Source of the DNA: a virus
DNA length: 39,721 nt
Reading direction: 5' to 3' (one strand)
Virus record (IMG/VR): IMGVR_UViG_3300020439_000022
Coordinates: 1-39,721 of that record
Under the pieces are notes generated by a model. That model saw nothing but the letters and a program-made list of their open reading frames with translations. It made no database searches and was not told the origin of the DNA. Shown here in pieces: positions 1-7,783 of the stretch. The first letter of the stretch is position 1. Each line of letters opens with the position of its first letter. A program made the position numbers and the translations under genes.

Positions 1-2
1 AA

Positions 3-194
3 GCGGCACGTGAACACAGAGAGAAGTACCCTTCGTTGCCTATGGGACAGGCATTCGCAGGCAAGGGTACTAAAAATGACTCCTGGGAATCAGAGAAACA
101 GAAAATTAGTTCTGGTTATACAGTTGCTCCTGCGTACAACAAAGGTGCCTATCAAGTTATAGGTAAAAACAACATTAAAGATATAGGACGTTAG
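3..194 (+). CDS. C-terminal fragment of an unknown phage protein (5' end outside window)
   Basis: An open frame enters from the window edge and ends at TAG 192-194, giving 63 residues with no stop. The fragment is basic and polar, contains the stretch VAPAYNKGAYQVIG and ends KDIGR. I do not recognise a family and see no membrane segment or catalytic motif. The next gene starts 2 bases after the stop, so the two are probably co-transcribed. The start and full length cannot be judged from here. Confidence 0.6.
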   Translation, partial: AAREHREKYPSLPMGQAFAGKGTKNDSWESEKQKISSGYTVAPAYNKGAYQVIGKNNIKDIGR

Positions 195-195
195 A

Positions 196-417
196 ATGAA
201 ATGGTGGGAAAGATACTGGCCTAAAAAAGAAGAAGAACAAGAACAGGAAGTTCGTGTTGTAGATATGATGGAGGATGATGTAGATCCTGAAGAACTTACA
301 ATAGCGAATGCGTATAAAACACGGTGGATTTGGTATCACACCATCTTAGCGATTGAGATCTTTACCACTAATATACTTCTAATAGCTATTCTTATCGTAC
401 TGGCGGTGAAATTATGA
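196..417 (+). CDS. Small membrane protein, C-terminal transmembrane helix
   Basis: A 73-residue protein with a charged, Glu-rich N-terminal half (WPKKEEEQEQE) and one long hydrophobic segment at about residues 45-71, ending almost at the C terminus. This is the layout of a tail-anchored inner-membrane protein with a cytoplasmic head. Its stop overlaps the start of the next gene by four bases (ATGA), which suggests translational coupling. Function is unknown. Pairing with the adjacent lipoprotein-like gene could point to a lysis or envelope role, but nothing in the sequence proves that. Confidence 0.6.
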   Translation: MKWWERYWPKKEEEQEQEVRVVDMMEDDVDPEELTIANAYKTRWIWYHTILAIEIFTTNILLIAILIVLAVKL

Positions 418-752
418 GCAAAAAGTTTAACACAGTTAAGGCCTTAAAGCGAATGAAACTAATCCCTACAACAAAACAGCATATTCAACTTATGTTCATG
501 GGTAAAATAGCAATGGTTGCAACGGCCGTTATTATATTATTCATGCTATTGTCAGGATGTTCTACTATACACGTCGTGAAAGAAGGCAAAGTATTAGAAG
601 AGATAGAGCGTGTTTATGATGAAGAAGACGTTATTCGTGATATAGAACTTAAAATAAAGTCGTTACCAACACAGAGTATTGAACTTTCGGAAGGTGTTTG
701 TTGGAGTGAACGTATGGGATTACATCTTTGTCCCGACGGACGAACTTACTAA
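414..752 (+). CDS. Lipoprotein-like envelope protein
   Basis: A 112-residue protein. A basic N-terminal stretch is followed by a hydrophobic segment at residues 31-46 and a lipobox-like LSGC with the cysteine at residue 49; the remaining 63 residues are acidic and contain two more cysteines near the end. If processed as a lipoprotein, the acidic part would sit in the periplasm. An internal start at Met27 or Met29 would give a more ordinary signal-peptide length, but I see no good ribosome site there. An o-spanin-like lysis role is possible but unsupported. Its stop interlocks with the stop of the opposite-strand gene (shared CTAA at 749-752). Confidence 0.55.
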   Translation: MSKKFNTVKALKRMKLIPTTKQHIQLMFMGKIAMVATAVIILFMLLSGCSTIHVVKEGKVLEEIERVYDEEDVIRDIELKIKSLPTQSIELSEGVCWSERMGLHLCPDGRTY

Positions 753-1924
753 GCCCAATCCCCAGAAGTATCAAAGTGAGATCTATCAGGCCATTTACCA
801 CAAGTCTGTACACACTTAACACAATGGCCTACAGGATCTTTTAGATTTCCTTCTATTCCGTCAGGTATTGTTTTATTGAAGAACTTAGATTGTAGTATAT
901 CTTCTACAGAATTTGTTTCACTAGGTATAAGTAAACTTTCATCACCTACCATATCTCGTAATTGATTGTCTTTAGCGAACCAACTACCACCTAAAAAACA
1001 ACAAGGTAAAAACATACCATCACAATCTATAAAAAGTTCCTTTTGTTTAATGGCATGACAGTCTACGTCTAAATTATTATGTTCTCGTAACCAATAATAA
1101 CTATACATATCATCATAGCCTTCTGTTCGTGTTCTTAATTGAGTTCTGTATTTAGCACTCTTTGCTATAACGTTTTTATTGTAAAAATCATTCTCAGTAG
1201 TTTCTTTTGCATAGAAATCGTAATCATATTGCTTTGTTTTTGTGTCTGGATATATCTCATACATATAACTACCGTCTTTTCTACTATGCACAGCCATTGT
1301 ATCTAAATTAGGATGACTAGGCCCGTTAGCAAATCCAAATGGTTGTTTTAACTTTAATTGTATATCGTGTTCTTTACAGAACTCTTTTACTTTAGGTATA
1401 TCGTCGACATTGTGTTCAAATACAAGAAAATCCCATTGCGCCAAACCAGGACCCTCTTTATACGCCAATATATTACGCATAACCTTATCCCATTTAACAT
1501 TTTTACGATATATGTGATTTGTATCTTCCCAACCGTCTACAGAAAAGGTCATTGATCCTCTTCCAAATCCACTTTCGTTGCCTTGTAATATATCTGACAT
1601 ACGTCTAAATTGTTTAGCACTTCCCATACCACCATTGGTTAATACATCTACACCCGCATTTTCATTAATACTTTTAATGTATTCTAATATATCAACTATT
1701 TCTGTACAGGACATTGGGTCACCACGCGTGCCACAGAATAACCAATAGTTTATTGATTTGATAAAGTCCTCACCTAATAACTTAAAATAGTTTAGGTCTA
1801 ATTGTACGTTCTTTATATTGGAATCTACGATGCCTCCGTAATGGCTACGGAAGCATCCTGGACATTCGGCGTTACATTTATCAGTAAGTTCTACGTGAAC
1901 TCGTTCTATACCATGCTTATACAT
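749..1924 (-). CDS. Radical SAM protein with SPASM-like C-terminal cysteines
   Basis: 391 residues. The N terminus has the radical SAM cluster motif CxxxCxxC at Cys17, Cys21 and Cys24 (DKCNAECPGC), which binds the [4Fe-4S] cluster that cleaves S-adenosylmethionine. The region around FCGTRGDP probably replaces the usual GGE SAM-binding motif. The C-terminal third holds CHAI...DCDGMFLPCC and then a CVKC...C group, the pattern of SPASM or twitch domains that carry auxiliary Fe-S clusters. Such enzymes often modify peptides or sugars; the substrate here is unknown. It differs clearly from the three tandem radical SAM genes at 10222-14590. A late-promoter box lies at 1934-1941. Confidence 0.8.
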   Translation of the reverse strand: MYKHGIERVHVELTDKCNAECPGCFRSHYGGIVDSNIKNVQLDLNYFKLLGEDFIKSINYWLFCGTRGDPMSCTEIVDILEYIKSINENAGVDVLTNGGMGSAKQFRRMSDILQGNESGFGRGSMTFSVDGWEDTNHIYRKNVKWDKVMRNILAYKEGPGLAQWDFLVFEHNVDDIPKVKEFCKEHDIQLKLKQPFGFANGPSHPNLDTMAVHSRKDGSYMYEIYPDTKTKQYDYDFYAKETTENDFYNKNVIAKSAKYRTQLRTRTEGYDDMYSYYWLREHNNLDVDCHAIKQKELFIDCDGMFLPCCFLGGSWFAKDNQLRDMVGDESLLIPSETNSVEDILQSKFFNKTIPDGIEGNLKDPVGHCVKCVQTCGKWPDRSHFDTSGDWA

Positions 1925-1933
1925 TATAAAGAG

Positions 1934-1941
1934 TATTTATT
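1934..1941 (-). promoter_or_regulatory. T4-type late promoter box (AATAAATA)
   Basis: Read on the minus strand the bases are AATAAATA, one mismatch from the T4 late consensus TATAAATA. By T4 spacing the transcript would begin at about 1928, leaving only a four-base leader before the radical SAM start at 1924. The box overlaps the stop codon of the upstream coiled-coil gene. Confidence 0.5.
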
Positions 1942-2372
1942 TACTCTACATCATTAAGTGGATTTTCGAGTACCGTTTGTATCTTTTCTTCTAACTCTTC
2001 TTTGTTCTCTCTAATGTCTGCATCCATTTCTCTAAAACGCTTTTGCATTTCCTTCTCCATCTCGTAAACATCATTACGGATTTCTCTTTGGGTTTCAGCA
2101 GTAGTTCTATCTACTCTACGTGCTAAGTCTACAGCTTCTTCTATTTCTCCCTGTAAGTTATCCTTAATAACATCAGTAAGTTCAGTTAGTCTTACTATTT
2201 CGTTTTCGATGGTAGTTGGATTAAGTGCATTTAGTTTTTGTTCTGCATCCAATAGACGACTATAGAGTTCAAAACCTCCCCATAGGCCTCCAATTAGAGT
2301 ACCTATCAACGGAAGTATTAGTAGGAGTTTAGAACCTCCGACTTTGACACCTGCGTATTCTATTTCTGCCAT
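1941..2372 (-). CDS. Membrane-anchored coiled-coil protein
   Basis: 143 residues: a short N terminus, one hydrophobic segment at about residues 15-37 (LLLILPLIGTLIGGLWGGF), then a long highly charged helix with heptad character to the C terminus (EMEKEMQKRFREMDADIREN). This is a bitopic membrane protein with an extended coiled-coil domain. An i-spanin has the same layout, so a lysis role is possible, but the size and context do not settle it. Its start abuts the stop of the upstream acidic protein (1-base overlap), so both belong to one operon. Confidence 0.65.
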   Translation of the reverse strand: MAEIEYAGVKVGGSKLLLILPLIGTLIGGLWGGFELYSRLLDAEQKLNALNPTTIENEIVRLTELTDVIKDNLQGEIEEAVDLARRVDRTTAETQREIRNDVYEMEKEMQKRFREMDADIRENKEELEEKIQTVLENPLNDVE

Positions 2373-4909
2373 TATTGATTCTCCTTGTATTGTGATAATA
2401 TCATTGTTTTAAGTTTTGCTTCTGTACTTCCTGCCATACGATAAAACGATCCCTTATTATCGTTTATCTTAGCATTTGTGTACAGCATTTTAACCTCATA
2501 CCAATTTGCATTATCATTGATTTGTTCCATGCCTGTATAAGCGCTAAATCCGGCTTTGTAACCTAATACAGTAACTGCTACTGTTTGGTCATCAAATCCT
2601 CCTGACTCATTATTAGATTCTAATTGGGCTGCTAACTGTTCTTGTGCTGCCTCTTCACCTAAACGTTCTGCTAAGTTTTCTACCGCTTTTGTTGTACGTT
2701 TTTCTGACATACTTGGCGGTTCTACATCAAAACTACTAAAGTCAGGCATTTCATTACTTAAAAATTGTCCAATGCTTTGTCCTGCTCCTAAAGCATCGGA
2801 AAAACTGTTTTCAAATTCTACACTTGAACCTCCAAAACTATCATTTGATTCAAATGTAAATTCTTGTTGTGCTACTGTTTGTTCTTGTTGTTGCTCAGCA
2901 ACTTCAAAAACGTTTGTTTGTGGACCTACTTCTACTGTTGCTACCTGTATGTCCACGGTTCCTGTTTGTTGTTCCTGTTGTTCTAAAGCGAAGGTGTCAC
3001 CTCCTTGTGACAGTTGACCTCCTTGTACACCTCCATTAGATTGTGACTCGGAGCCACTTTGTACTTGCTGACTTACAACACTTGCAGCCGCTCCCAATTC
3101 CTTTTTAAGTTTTGCTATAACCATTGCTGATCTACTAGGACGAGAACTTTCCTTTTTCTCTTCTTTAACTTCTGCTGGTGCTGTTTCCTCAACAACTTCA
3201 TCAACTTCCTCTATTACTTCTTCCTCTTCTATAATTAGTTCGGGTTCTTCTTGTAATAGTTCTTGTAATTCTTCTTCGTTAATTAGTTCTTCGAATGCCT
3301 CGTCATCTAACAAGTCCTCGACTTCTATACTAATTTCCTCTTCAAACACTTCCTCAATTTCTTCAGCGATATCTGTAAAGTCTTCTTCTACCAAATCTTC
3401 AAGTATATCTACATATTCCTCTTCTATAAACTCTTCAGCAAATTCTTCTTCTGGTTGCCACTCATCTTCTCTAAATATCTCTACACCTACTTGCTCTTCT
3501 AATATGTAAACTTCTGTACTATCTAATTGTGCTAGTAATTCGTCTGGTTCAGACATTTCTACACTATCCCACTCTATCATGCCTTCTTCTGTAAACTCTA
3601 CATCAGCACCATACCATTCATCTACTTGTTCTTGTCCAAACTCTTCTACATCTATTGCATACCATTCTTCATCAGTAAATGTGTCCCAACCTTCTCCAAA
3701 TTGTTCTGTCATTTCCTGTTCATATAAACCATCATCTATAATCATTACTTCTTCGTAACCGTATTGTTCTGCCTCACTTCCATAACCTAGAGCCTGAGCT
3801 TCGAAGTCATCATCATAACCATACATTTCCATTTCTTCGTCTGAAAACATACCGTCATCATAATACTCTTCGTCGCCACCTTGTAGTGATTCCTGATATG
3901 CTAGTTCTTCCCAATAACCATCACATTGACTATCATACAACGGATCCATGTCACATTGTAAATCAAAATATGCTGCAGTATATCCTGGACAGTCCTCACT
4001 ATACAGCGAATCTAAATTACATTGTTGCGTAAGATAAGCTGTTGCGTATCCAGGACATTGTTCATCATATAAGGCATCTAGTCCACATTGTTGATTAAAA
4101 TATGCTTGTGCGTAACCTGAACATTGATCGCTGTATAAAGGATCTAAATTACATTGTTGTTCTAATGTAAGACCTTCACTATACAACGAACCACCGTTTT
4201 CTATATCAGGTCCGCCATAACCTGCTAGGAAAGCGTCGAATGTATTGTAACCATTCTCGCCGTCATTGTAGAACAGATAAGTTTTATAATCGTCAGCAGC
4301 ACCTTGTTCCCCGATTACTACATCATGATTAATAATGTCTAGTTCTCTATATCTAAAATCAAATGTATCGTTGTTCCACAATATAACCTCGAAACTATTA
4401 CTAGAGTTTCTATTGTATTCTTTCATGTAATACCAACCAAAGACTACATAGTCATCAAACTGTTTGAATAACATTTTAGAATTATTGCCACGAATAAGAT
4501 CTGTCCATAAAGGATAAAGTGTATAGTTTCTATATGGTAATGATTGAGGTGTATAGTCTTGACAGTTAGAAGCGTTTCGTCCATCACTTCTGCCTACAAA
4601 ACCTAAACAACCATTGGTAGACATTCTTGCTTGATCCCAACTATATCCCCAACGATTCCAAGTGTTTCCTAGGTTTACAATACTAGACCAAGCGTCATCT
4701 GCTGCATTCAGGTTTGTTGTGCCTGACATATTATATAAGTCTATAAGAGGTTGTCCACTTTCGTAGATATATTCATCTTCGTTATAACAGTTTTTATTAT
4801 CGGCACAGGTTTCGTTGAAACTATCGTCTGCAAATGCGTGGCAGGCAAAGAACGTTAATAAAACGGCAATGCCTAGATGTGTTCCTGTTATTCTCTTGAA
4901 GACGCCCAT
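2372..4909 (-). CDS. Large exported protein: NIDO-like domain, Cys repeats, acidic and Gln-rich regions
   Basis: 845 residues. Residues 1-27 form a signal peptide with a likely cleavage after AFA. Residues about 50-235 resemble nidogen-like (NIDO) extracellular domains, with phrases such as FEVILWNNDTFDFRYRE. Four tandem 22-residue repeats follow (251-338), each with two cysteines and a CxGY-type core. Residues about 340-590 are extremely acidic, about 600-700 are Gln/Ser-rich, and the last 75 form a small folded-looking domain. A Sec-exported, envelope or extracellular adhesive protein is the best guess. Exported proteins of this size are unusual in a T4-like phage. The start overlaps the upstream Thr/Asn-repeat gene by 22 bases. 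Confidence 0.75.
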   Translation of the reverse strand: MGVFKRITGTHLGIAVLLTFFACHAFADDSFNETCADNKNCYNEDEYIYESGQPLIDLYNMSGTTNLNAADDAWSSIVNLGNTWNRWGYSWDQARMSTNGCLGFVGRSDGRNASNCQDYTPQSLPYRNYTLYPLWTDLIRGNNSKMLFKQFDDYVVFGWYYMKEYNRNSSNSFEVILWNNDTFDFRYRELDIINHDVVIGEQGAADDYKTYLFYNDGENGYNTFDAFLAGYGGPDIENGGSLYSEGLTLEQQCNLDPLYSDQCSGYAQAYFNQQCGLDALYDEQCPGYATAYLTQQCNLDSLYSEDCPGYTAAYFDLQCDMDPLYDSQCDGYWEELAYQESLQGGDEEYYDDGMFSDEEMEMYGYDDDFEAQALGYGSEAEQYGYEEVMIIDDGLYEQEMTEQFGEGWDTFTDEEWYAIDVEEFGQEQVDEWYGADVEFTEEGMIEWDSVEMSEPDELLAQLDSTEVYILEEQVGVEIFREDEWQPEEEFAEEFIEEEYVDILEDLVEEDFTDIAEEIEEVFEEEISIEVEDLLDDEAFEELINEEELQELLQEEPELIIEEEEVIEEVDEVVEETAPAEVKEEKKESSRPSRSAMVIAKLKKELGAAASVVSQQVQSGSESQSNGGVQGGQLSQGGDTFALEQQEQQTGTVDIQVATVEVGPQTNVFEVAEQQQEQTVAQQEFTFESNDSFGGSSVEFENSFSDALGAGQSIGQFLSNEMPDFSSFDVEPPSMSEKRTTKAVENLAERLGEEAAQEQLAAQLESNNESGGFDDQTVAVTVLGYKAGFSAYTGMEQINDNANWYEVKMLYTNAKINDNKGSFYRMAGSTEAKLKTMILSQYKENQ
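3896..4159 (-). repeat. Four tandem 66-bp units encoding 22-residue Cys repeats
   Basis: Within the acidic exported protein, four consecutive 22-residue units share the form QQCxLDxLYxxxCxGYxxAY. Each has two cysteines about ten residues apart. The DNA copies have diverged at many silent positions while the cysteines, LY and GY are kept, so the repeat is maintained at protein level. Confidence 0.85.
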
Positions 4910-6081
4910 TCTGCCCTACAAGTCCTTCCTGATTTATAAATTCCCTTATGTTTACCGTCTAAGTGTTTTGTATTCTTACAGGCCTTAACAAAAGCGTCTC
5001 TTTCATCTTTTTCTATTTCTTCAAGAATGTTATCCGCTTCTTCTTGTCGTCTCGCCTGTCCATCTAAACGTTCTCTCCATTGTTTGTAATCAGGTCTTTC
5101 CTGTGGGTTTTGTTTCCAAGCATCAGCTGCCTCAGCACCTATTTTACCCATATACGGACAAGGTGTACCAGCCATTTCCATTGCTGCAAATACTCTTTCA
5201 TCTTGACACATTAACGATACAGCGGCAACTTTCATACCCATATCATATACAGTTTTAGAAAGTTTAATACGTTCACAGTTTTCATCTCTTACACTTTTAC
5301 CACCTGCAACACCAAATAATTGTGTTTGAACGGCACCACTAACACCTGTTGTACATAAGTCTTGAGAGAAACTTGCTCCAATACTAGGTGCTATAGCACT
5401 AGGTGGAGGACTCTTAATTTCCTGTTTAATAGTCTGATTAGTTTCGTTCTTGTTTATGTTTTCGTTCCTATTGTTATTAGTGTTATTTGTTGTGACTTTA
5501 GAATCACTTGTGCTTTCGTTCTTATTAATATTTGTATTATTTGAAGTCGTATTATTGTTATTTGTGTTCGTGTTATTAGATGTACTGTTTACAGTTTGAT
5601 CCACAGTTGAATTATTTGTATTCGTATTGTTAGATGTACTGTTCACAGTCGTGTTATTTGTATTATTATTCGTATTATTGTTGGTATTAGTACTCGTACC
5701 CGTATAAGTGGTATTGTTTGTATTATTGTTGGTATTCGTGCTAGTACCTGTATATGTTGTATTATTAGTATTGGTATTCGTGTTGTTATTGGTGTTCGTA
5801 TTTGTTGATGTGCTTGTATTTGTATTTGTGTTGTTATTGGTGTTCGTATTTGTGTTAGTACCAGTATAAGTGGTAGTATTCGTGTTCGTATTGGTGTTGG
5901 TATTGGTGTTCGTGTTGGTATTCGTATTTGTGTTCGTGTTCGTATTCGTCGACGTTGTAGTCGTATCTACGGACTCACAATATTGAGTGCCCTGCGTACA
6001 ATCCCCGGTTTGGTCAGCGTATGCTGTCCCGCTTAATCCTATGAGCCCTATTCCTAATAGTGCTACTATAATTCTTTTCAT
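4888..6081 (-). CDS. Exported Thr/Asn-repeat protein with Cys-containing C-terminal domain
   Basis: 397 residues. A clear signal peptide (MKRIIVALLGIGLIG...TAYA, cleavage near residue 22) is followed by a short segment with two cysteines, then a low-complexity Thr-Asn tract from about residue 40 to 225 with interspersed TYTGT units. After a Pro-rich hinge (KSPPP) comes a domain of about 170 residues with six cysteines, including MCQDE and AGTPCP, and a charged helical tail. The mature protein would be extracytoplasmic; the Thr/Asn tract is a likely flexible stalk or glycosylation target. Function is unknown. It sits in the same operon as the other exported proteins. Confidence 0.75.
   Translation of the reverse strand: MKRIIVALLGIGLIGLSGTAYADQTGDCTQGTQYCESVDTTTTSTNTNTNTNTNTNTNTNTNTNTNTNTTTYTGTNTNTNTNNNTNTNTSTSTNTNTNNNTNTNTNNTTYTGTSTNTNNNTNNTTYTGTSTNTNNNTNNNTNNTTVNSTSNNTNTNNSTVDQTVNSTSNNTNTNNNNTTSNNTNINKNESTSDSKVTTNNTNNNRNENINKNETNQTIKQEIKSPPPSAIAPSIGASFSQDLCTTGVSGAVQTQLFGVAGGKSVRDENCERIKLSKTVYDMGMKVAAVSLMCQDERVFAAMEMAGTPCPYMGKIGAEAADAWKQNPQERPDYKQWRERLDGQARRQEEADNILEEIEKDERDAFVKACKNTKHLDGKHKGIYKSGRTCRAEWASSRE
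5407..5964 (-). repeat. Thr-Asn low-complexity tract (hexanucleotide-like ACN-AAY repeat)
   Basis: About 186 codons alternate mostly between Thr and Asn. Codon choice is mixed (ACG, ACA, ACC, ACT with AAT and AAC), so the DNA is only an imperfect hexamer repeat. The purest alternation is at the N-terminal side; further on, the Asn share rises and TYTGT and VNST units appear. Confidence 0.85.
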
Positions 6082-6166
6082 ATTAGTTCCTTAACTTAAA
6101 TAGGCAACGCGCCTAAACTCAAATCAAAAACTAATTATGAAGTCATTATTTTAAATTTGTATTAAA

Positions 6167-6277
6167 TTATAAACAGTAGTCTGGTGTAGGATCTATTACC
6201 CAACAATGATTGTCTTCGGAAATATCTGTTGCGTATATACACAACGACAAACTACCTATCATCAAAATCCATTTCAT
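6167..6277 (-). CDS. Tiny exported peptide (36 residues)
   Basis: The ATG at 6277 overlaps the TGA of the upstream 95-residue gene (ATGA), the usual coupling signal in this phage. The product starts MKWILMIGSLSLCIYA, a short signal-peptide-like segment, and the remaining 20 residues are acidic with two cysteines that could form a disulfide (DNHCW...DYC). It ends at TAA 6167-6169. Its small size makes it easy to miss. No family is recognised; reality rests on the start overlap and the peptide's signal-like composition. Confidence 0.5.
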   Translation of the reverse strand: MKWILMIGSLSLCIYATDISEDNHCWVIDPTPDYCL

Positions 6278-6561
6278 TTTTTACTCTCTAAATCCTCTAT
6301 ACGTTTTATCATATCAGGATATGCTTCGAATTCATGTAATTCTTTACACGGATGCGAATCCTTTTCTAACTGAAGAATTCTTTTATAAATTCCAGGATAC
6401 TTTTCCCAAAATTTTTCCTCTTGTTTTATGATGTCAATTCCTAACTTATCTTCACACCACTTATCAACCTTTAACAACCAAGGTTCTAAGAAACTGAATG
6501 CTCCGGTTGTAGCCAGTTTGACAACAATATTCTTTAATATAATTAATATAAAATTAAACAT
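6274..6561 (-). CDS. Small membrane-associated protein, first gene of the minus-strand late operon
   Basis: 95 residues with a hydrophobic N terminus (MFNFILIILKNIVVKLA) followed by an amphipathic charged region rich in Glu and Lys. A TATAAATA box at 6608-6615 and a GAGGAC ribosome site just ahead of the ATG support this start. It leads the operon that continues through the 36-residue peptide, the Thr/Asn-repeat protein, the large acidic protein and the coiled-coil protein. No family is recognised. Confidence 0.55.
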   Translation of the reverse strand: MFNFILIILKNIVVKLATTGAFSFLEPWLLKVDKWCEDKLGIDIIKQEEKFWEKYPGIYKRILQLEKDSHPCKELHEFEAYPDMIKRIEDLESKK

Positions 6562-6607
6562 TTAAGTCCTCAGTTAAACGTCAAATTAATTACATTATAT
6601 ACCTGAG

Positions 6608-6615
6608 TATTTATA
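6608..6615 (-). promoter_or_regulatory. T4-type late promoter box (TATAAATA)
   Basis: An exact TATAAATA on the minus strand lies 46 bases upstream of the 95-residue gene at 6561. By T4 spacing the transcript would start near 6602, giving a leader of about 41 bases with a GAGGAC ribosome site. It probably drives the whole exported-protein operon down to 1941. Confidence 0.75.
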
Positions 6616-6708
6616 AGACCTAGATTACCAGACGTTGTAAATTATTGAGTTTGCTCTTATAAATCACTATGTGATGGATATTAAGGCAAACTTTATATAG
6701 ACAGCCAA

Positions 6709-6716
6709 TATAAATA
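6709..6716 (+). promoter_or_regulatory. T4-type late promoter box (TATAAATA) heading the modification cassette
   Basis: An exact TATAAATA lies 21 bases upstream of the ATG at 6738. The predicted start is near 6722, giving a 16-base leader that contains AAGGAAGG as ribosome site. It is divergent to the box at 6608-6615 within the same 176-base intergenic region. It implies that the 12.6 kb enzyme cassette downstream is expressed with the virion genes. Confidence 0.8.
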
Positions 6717-6737
6717 GTAACAAAGGAAGGACAGAAC

Positions 6738-7040
6738 ATGGTGAGAGTAGCGTTCACCACCGTTTTAATGTTAATATTTTTCTGGTCATGGCCTATACGG
6801 TTGTTTACAAATAAGAACAACTGCTACTTTTGGACATTAGAGAAACTTATAACAAAAGGTGGCTCAGCTAAGTGGTATAAGAGCAGGCGATGGTTTGGAC
6901 ATCACGTAATATGGATTGACAAAGCAGGCCAAGCGTGGGAGTACACGATCCCAAGAATGGCCCGTAATACACCTTGGTATAGAATGCTTTTCTATCATGG
7001 TTCCGTTCGTAAATTTAGAAACTTTAAGAAAGACCAATGA
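6738..7040 (+). CDS. Small basic membrane-anchored protein
   Basis: 100 residues: a hydrophobic N-terminal segment (residues 3-22, VAFTTVLMLIFFWSWPI) followed by a basic, aromatic-rich domain with several Trp and Tyr (WYKSRRWFGHHVIWIDKAGQ). It is probably anchored in the inner membrane. It has a good ribosome site and late promoter, and its stop overlaps the desaturase start by four bases, so it may work with that membrane enzyme. Function is unknown. Confidence 0.65.
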   Translation: MVRVAFTTVLMLIFFWSWPIRLFTNKNNCYFWTLEKLITKGGSAKWYKSRRWFGHHVIWIDKAGQAWEYTIPRMARNTPWYRMLFYHGSVRKFRNFKKDQ

Positions 7041-7783
7041 GAAAGGCTGTTTTCAAACAAAATAAATCCTGGGCTCCCATCACACTTCTGGCGGGCCAAC
7101 TGATTGCTCAGGTTACTGCAATTAGCTCATTGTTTCTATATAGCTGGACACCTGTAACAATAGGTGTAGCATTTGCAGTATATATTTCCATTATGTTGGG
7201 TATCACTATGGGATACCATAGACTTTATTCACATAGGGCTTTCAATTGCCCTAAACCTATAGAATACCTTTTATTATTCTTTGCACACATAATGATGGTT
7301 GGCCCTGCCATTACTTGGGTTGCTAATCACAGAGAACATCACAAATATGTAGACACACCGGAGGATCCACATAGTCCTCACTATCGTGGTTGGCTAATGG
7401 CATACTTTGGACAAGTTTTAATAGATATAAACTTTAAGTATGCAAAAGATTTATTAAAAGATCCCTTACACAGATTACAAGTTAAATATTATTGGCAAGT
7501 CATTATAATCTGGGCAGCGTTATTGTTTGCTTTACTAGGCCCTGAGGCGTTGTTATATGCTTGGTTAGTTCCAGCAGGATTTGCTAAACTATTTGGTTCA
7601 TTAGTATTTACATTTTCTCATAGAGGTAAACAAGCACGTAGCGATACGTGGGTTGGTATTCTCACATTAGGTGAAGGTTTTCACGATAAACATCACGTCA
7701 ATGCGAGAGTAGCAGTTTGGCATCCTTTAGATTTAGGTGGGCAACTTATTAGAATGATAGATAGAAATGCTAAAATACAATAA
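7037..7783 (+). CDS. Fatty acid desaturase (membrane di-iron, acyl-CoA/lipid type)
   Basis: 248 residues with several hydrophobic helices and the three histidine boxes of membrane fatty acid desaturases: HRLYSH (His61, His66), HREHH (His98, His101, His102) and HDKHH (His216, His219, His220). These bind a di-iron centre that uses oxygen to insert a double bond in an acyl chain, usually delta-9. At 248 residues it is shorter than the roughly 300-residue bacterial forms but keeps all boxes. It could adjust membrane fluidity during infection, or modify an acyl chain on another product of this cassette. It would act in the inner membrane. Confidence 0.88.
   Translation: MRKAVFKQNKSWAPITLLAGQLIAQVTAISSLFLYSWTPVTIGVAFAVYISIMLGITMGYHRLYSHRAFNCPKPIEYLLLFFAHIMMVGPAITWVANHREHHKYVDTPEDPHSPHYRGWLMAYFGQVLIDINFKYAKDLLKDPLHRLQVKYYWQVIIIWAALLFALLGPEALLYAWLVPAGFAKLFGSLVFTFSHRGKQARSDTWVGILTLGEGFHDKHHVNARVAVWHPLDLGGQLIRMIDRNAKIQ

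Noticed and set aside
2772-3017. Plus-strand Cys-rich 81-residue frame
   Set aside because: It is a shadow of the Gln/Ser-rich part of the minus-strand exported protein; the cysteines come from reversed Gln and Ala codons.
5407-5964. Repeat region as a CRISPR array
   Set aside because: Units are imperfect hexamers in a single long reading frame with a signal peptide, with no constant repeats and unique spacers.
6091-6116. TAGGC-AACGC-GCCTA hairpin upstream of the Thr/Asn-repeat gene as terminator
   Set aside because: The stem is only five pairs and has no T-run on either strand.
6210-6431. Plus-strand 73-residue frame opposite the small minus genes
   Set aside because: No ribosome site and overlap with two coupled minus-strand genes that have a promoter.
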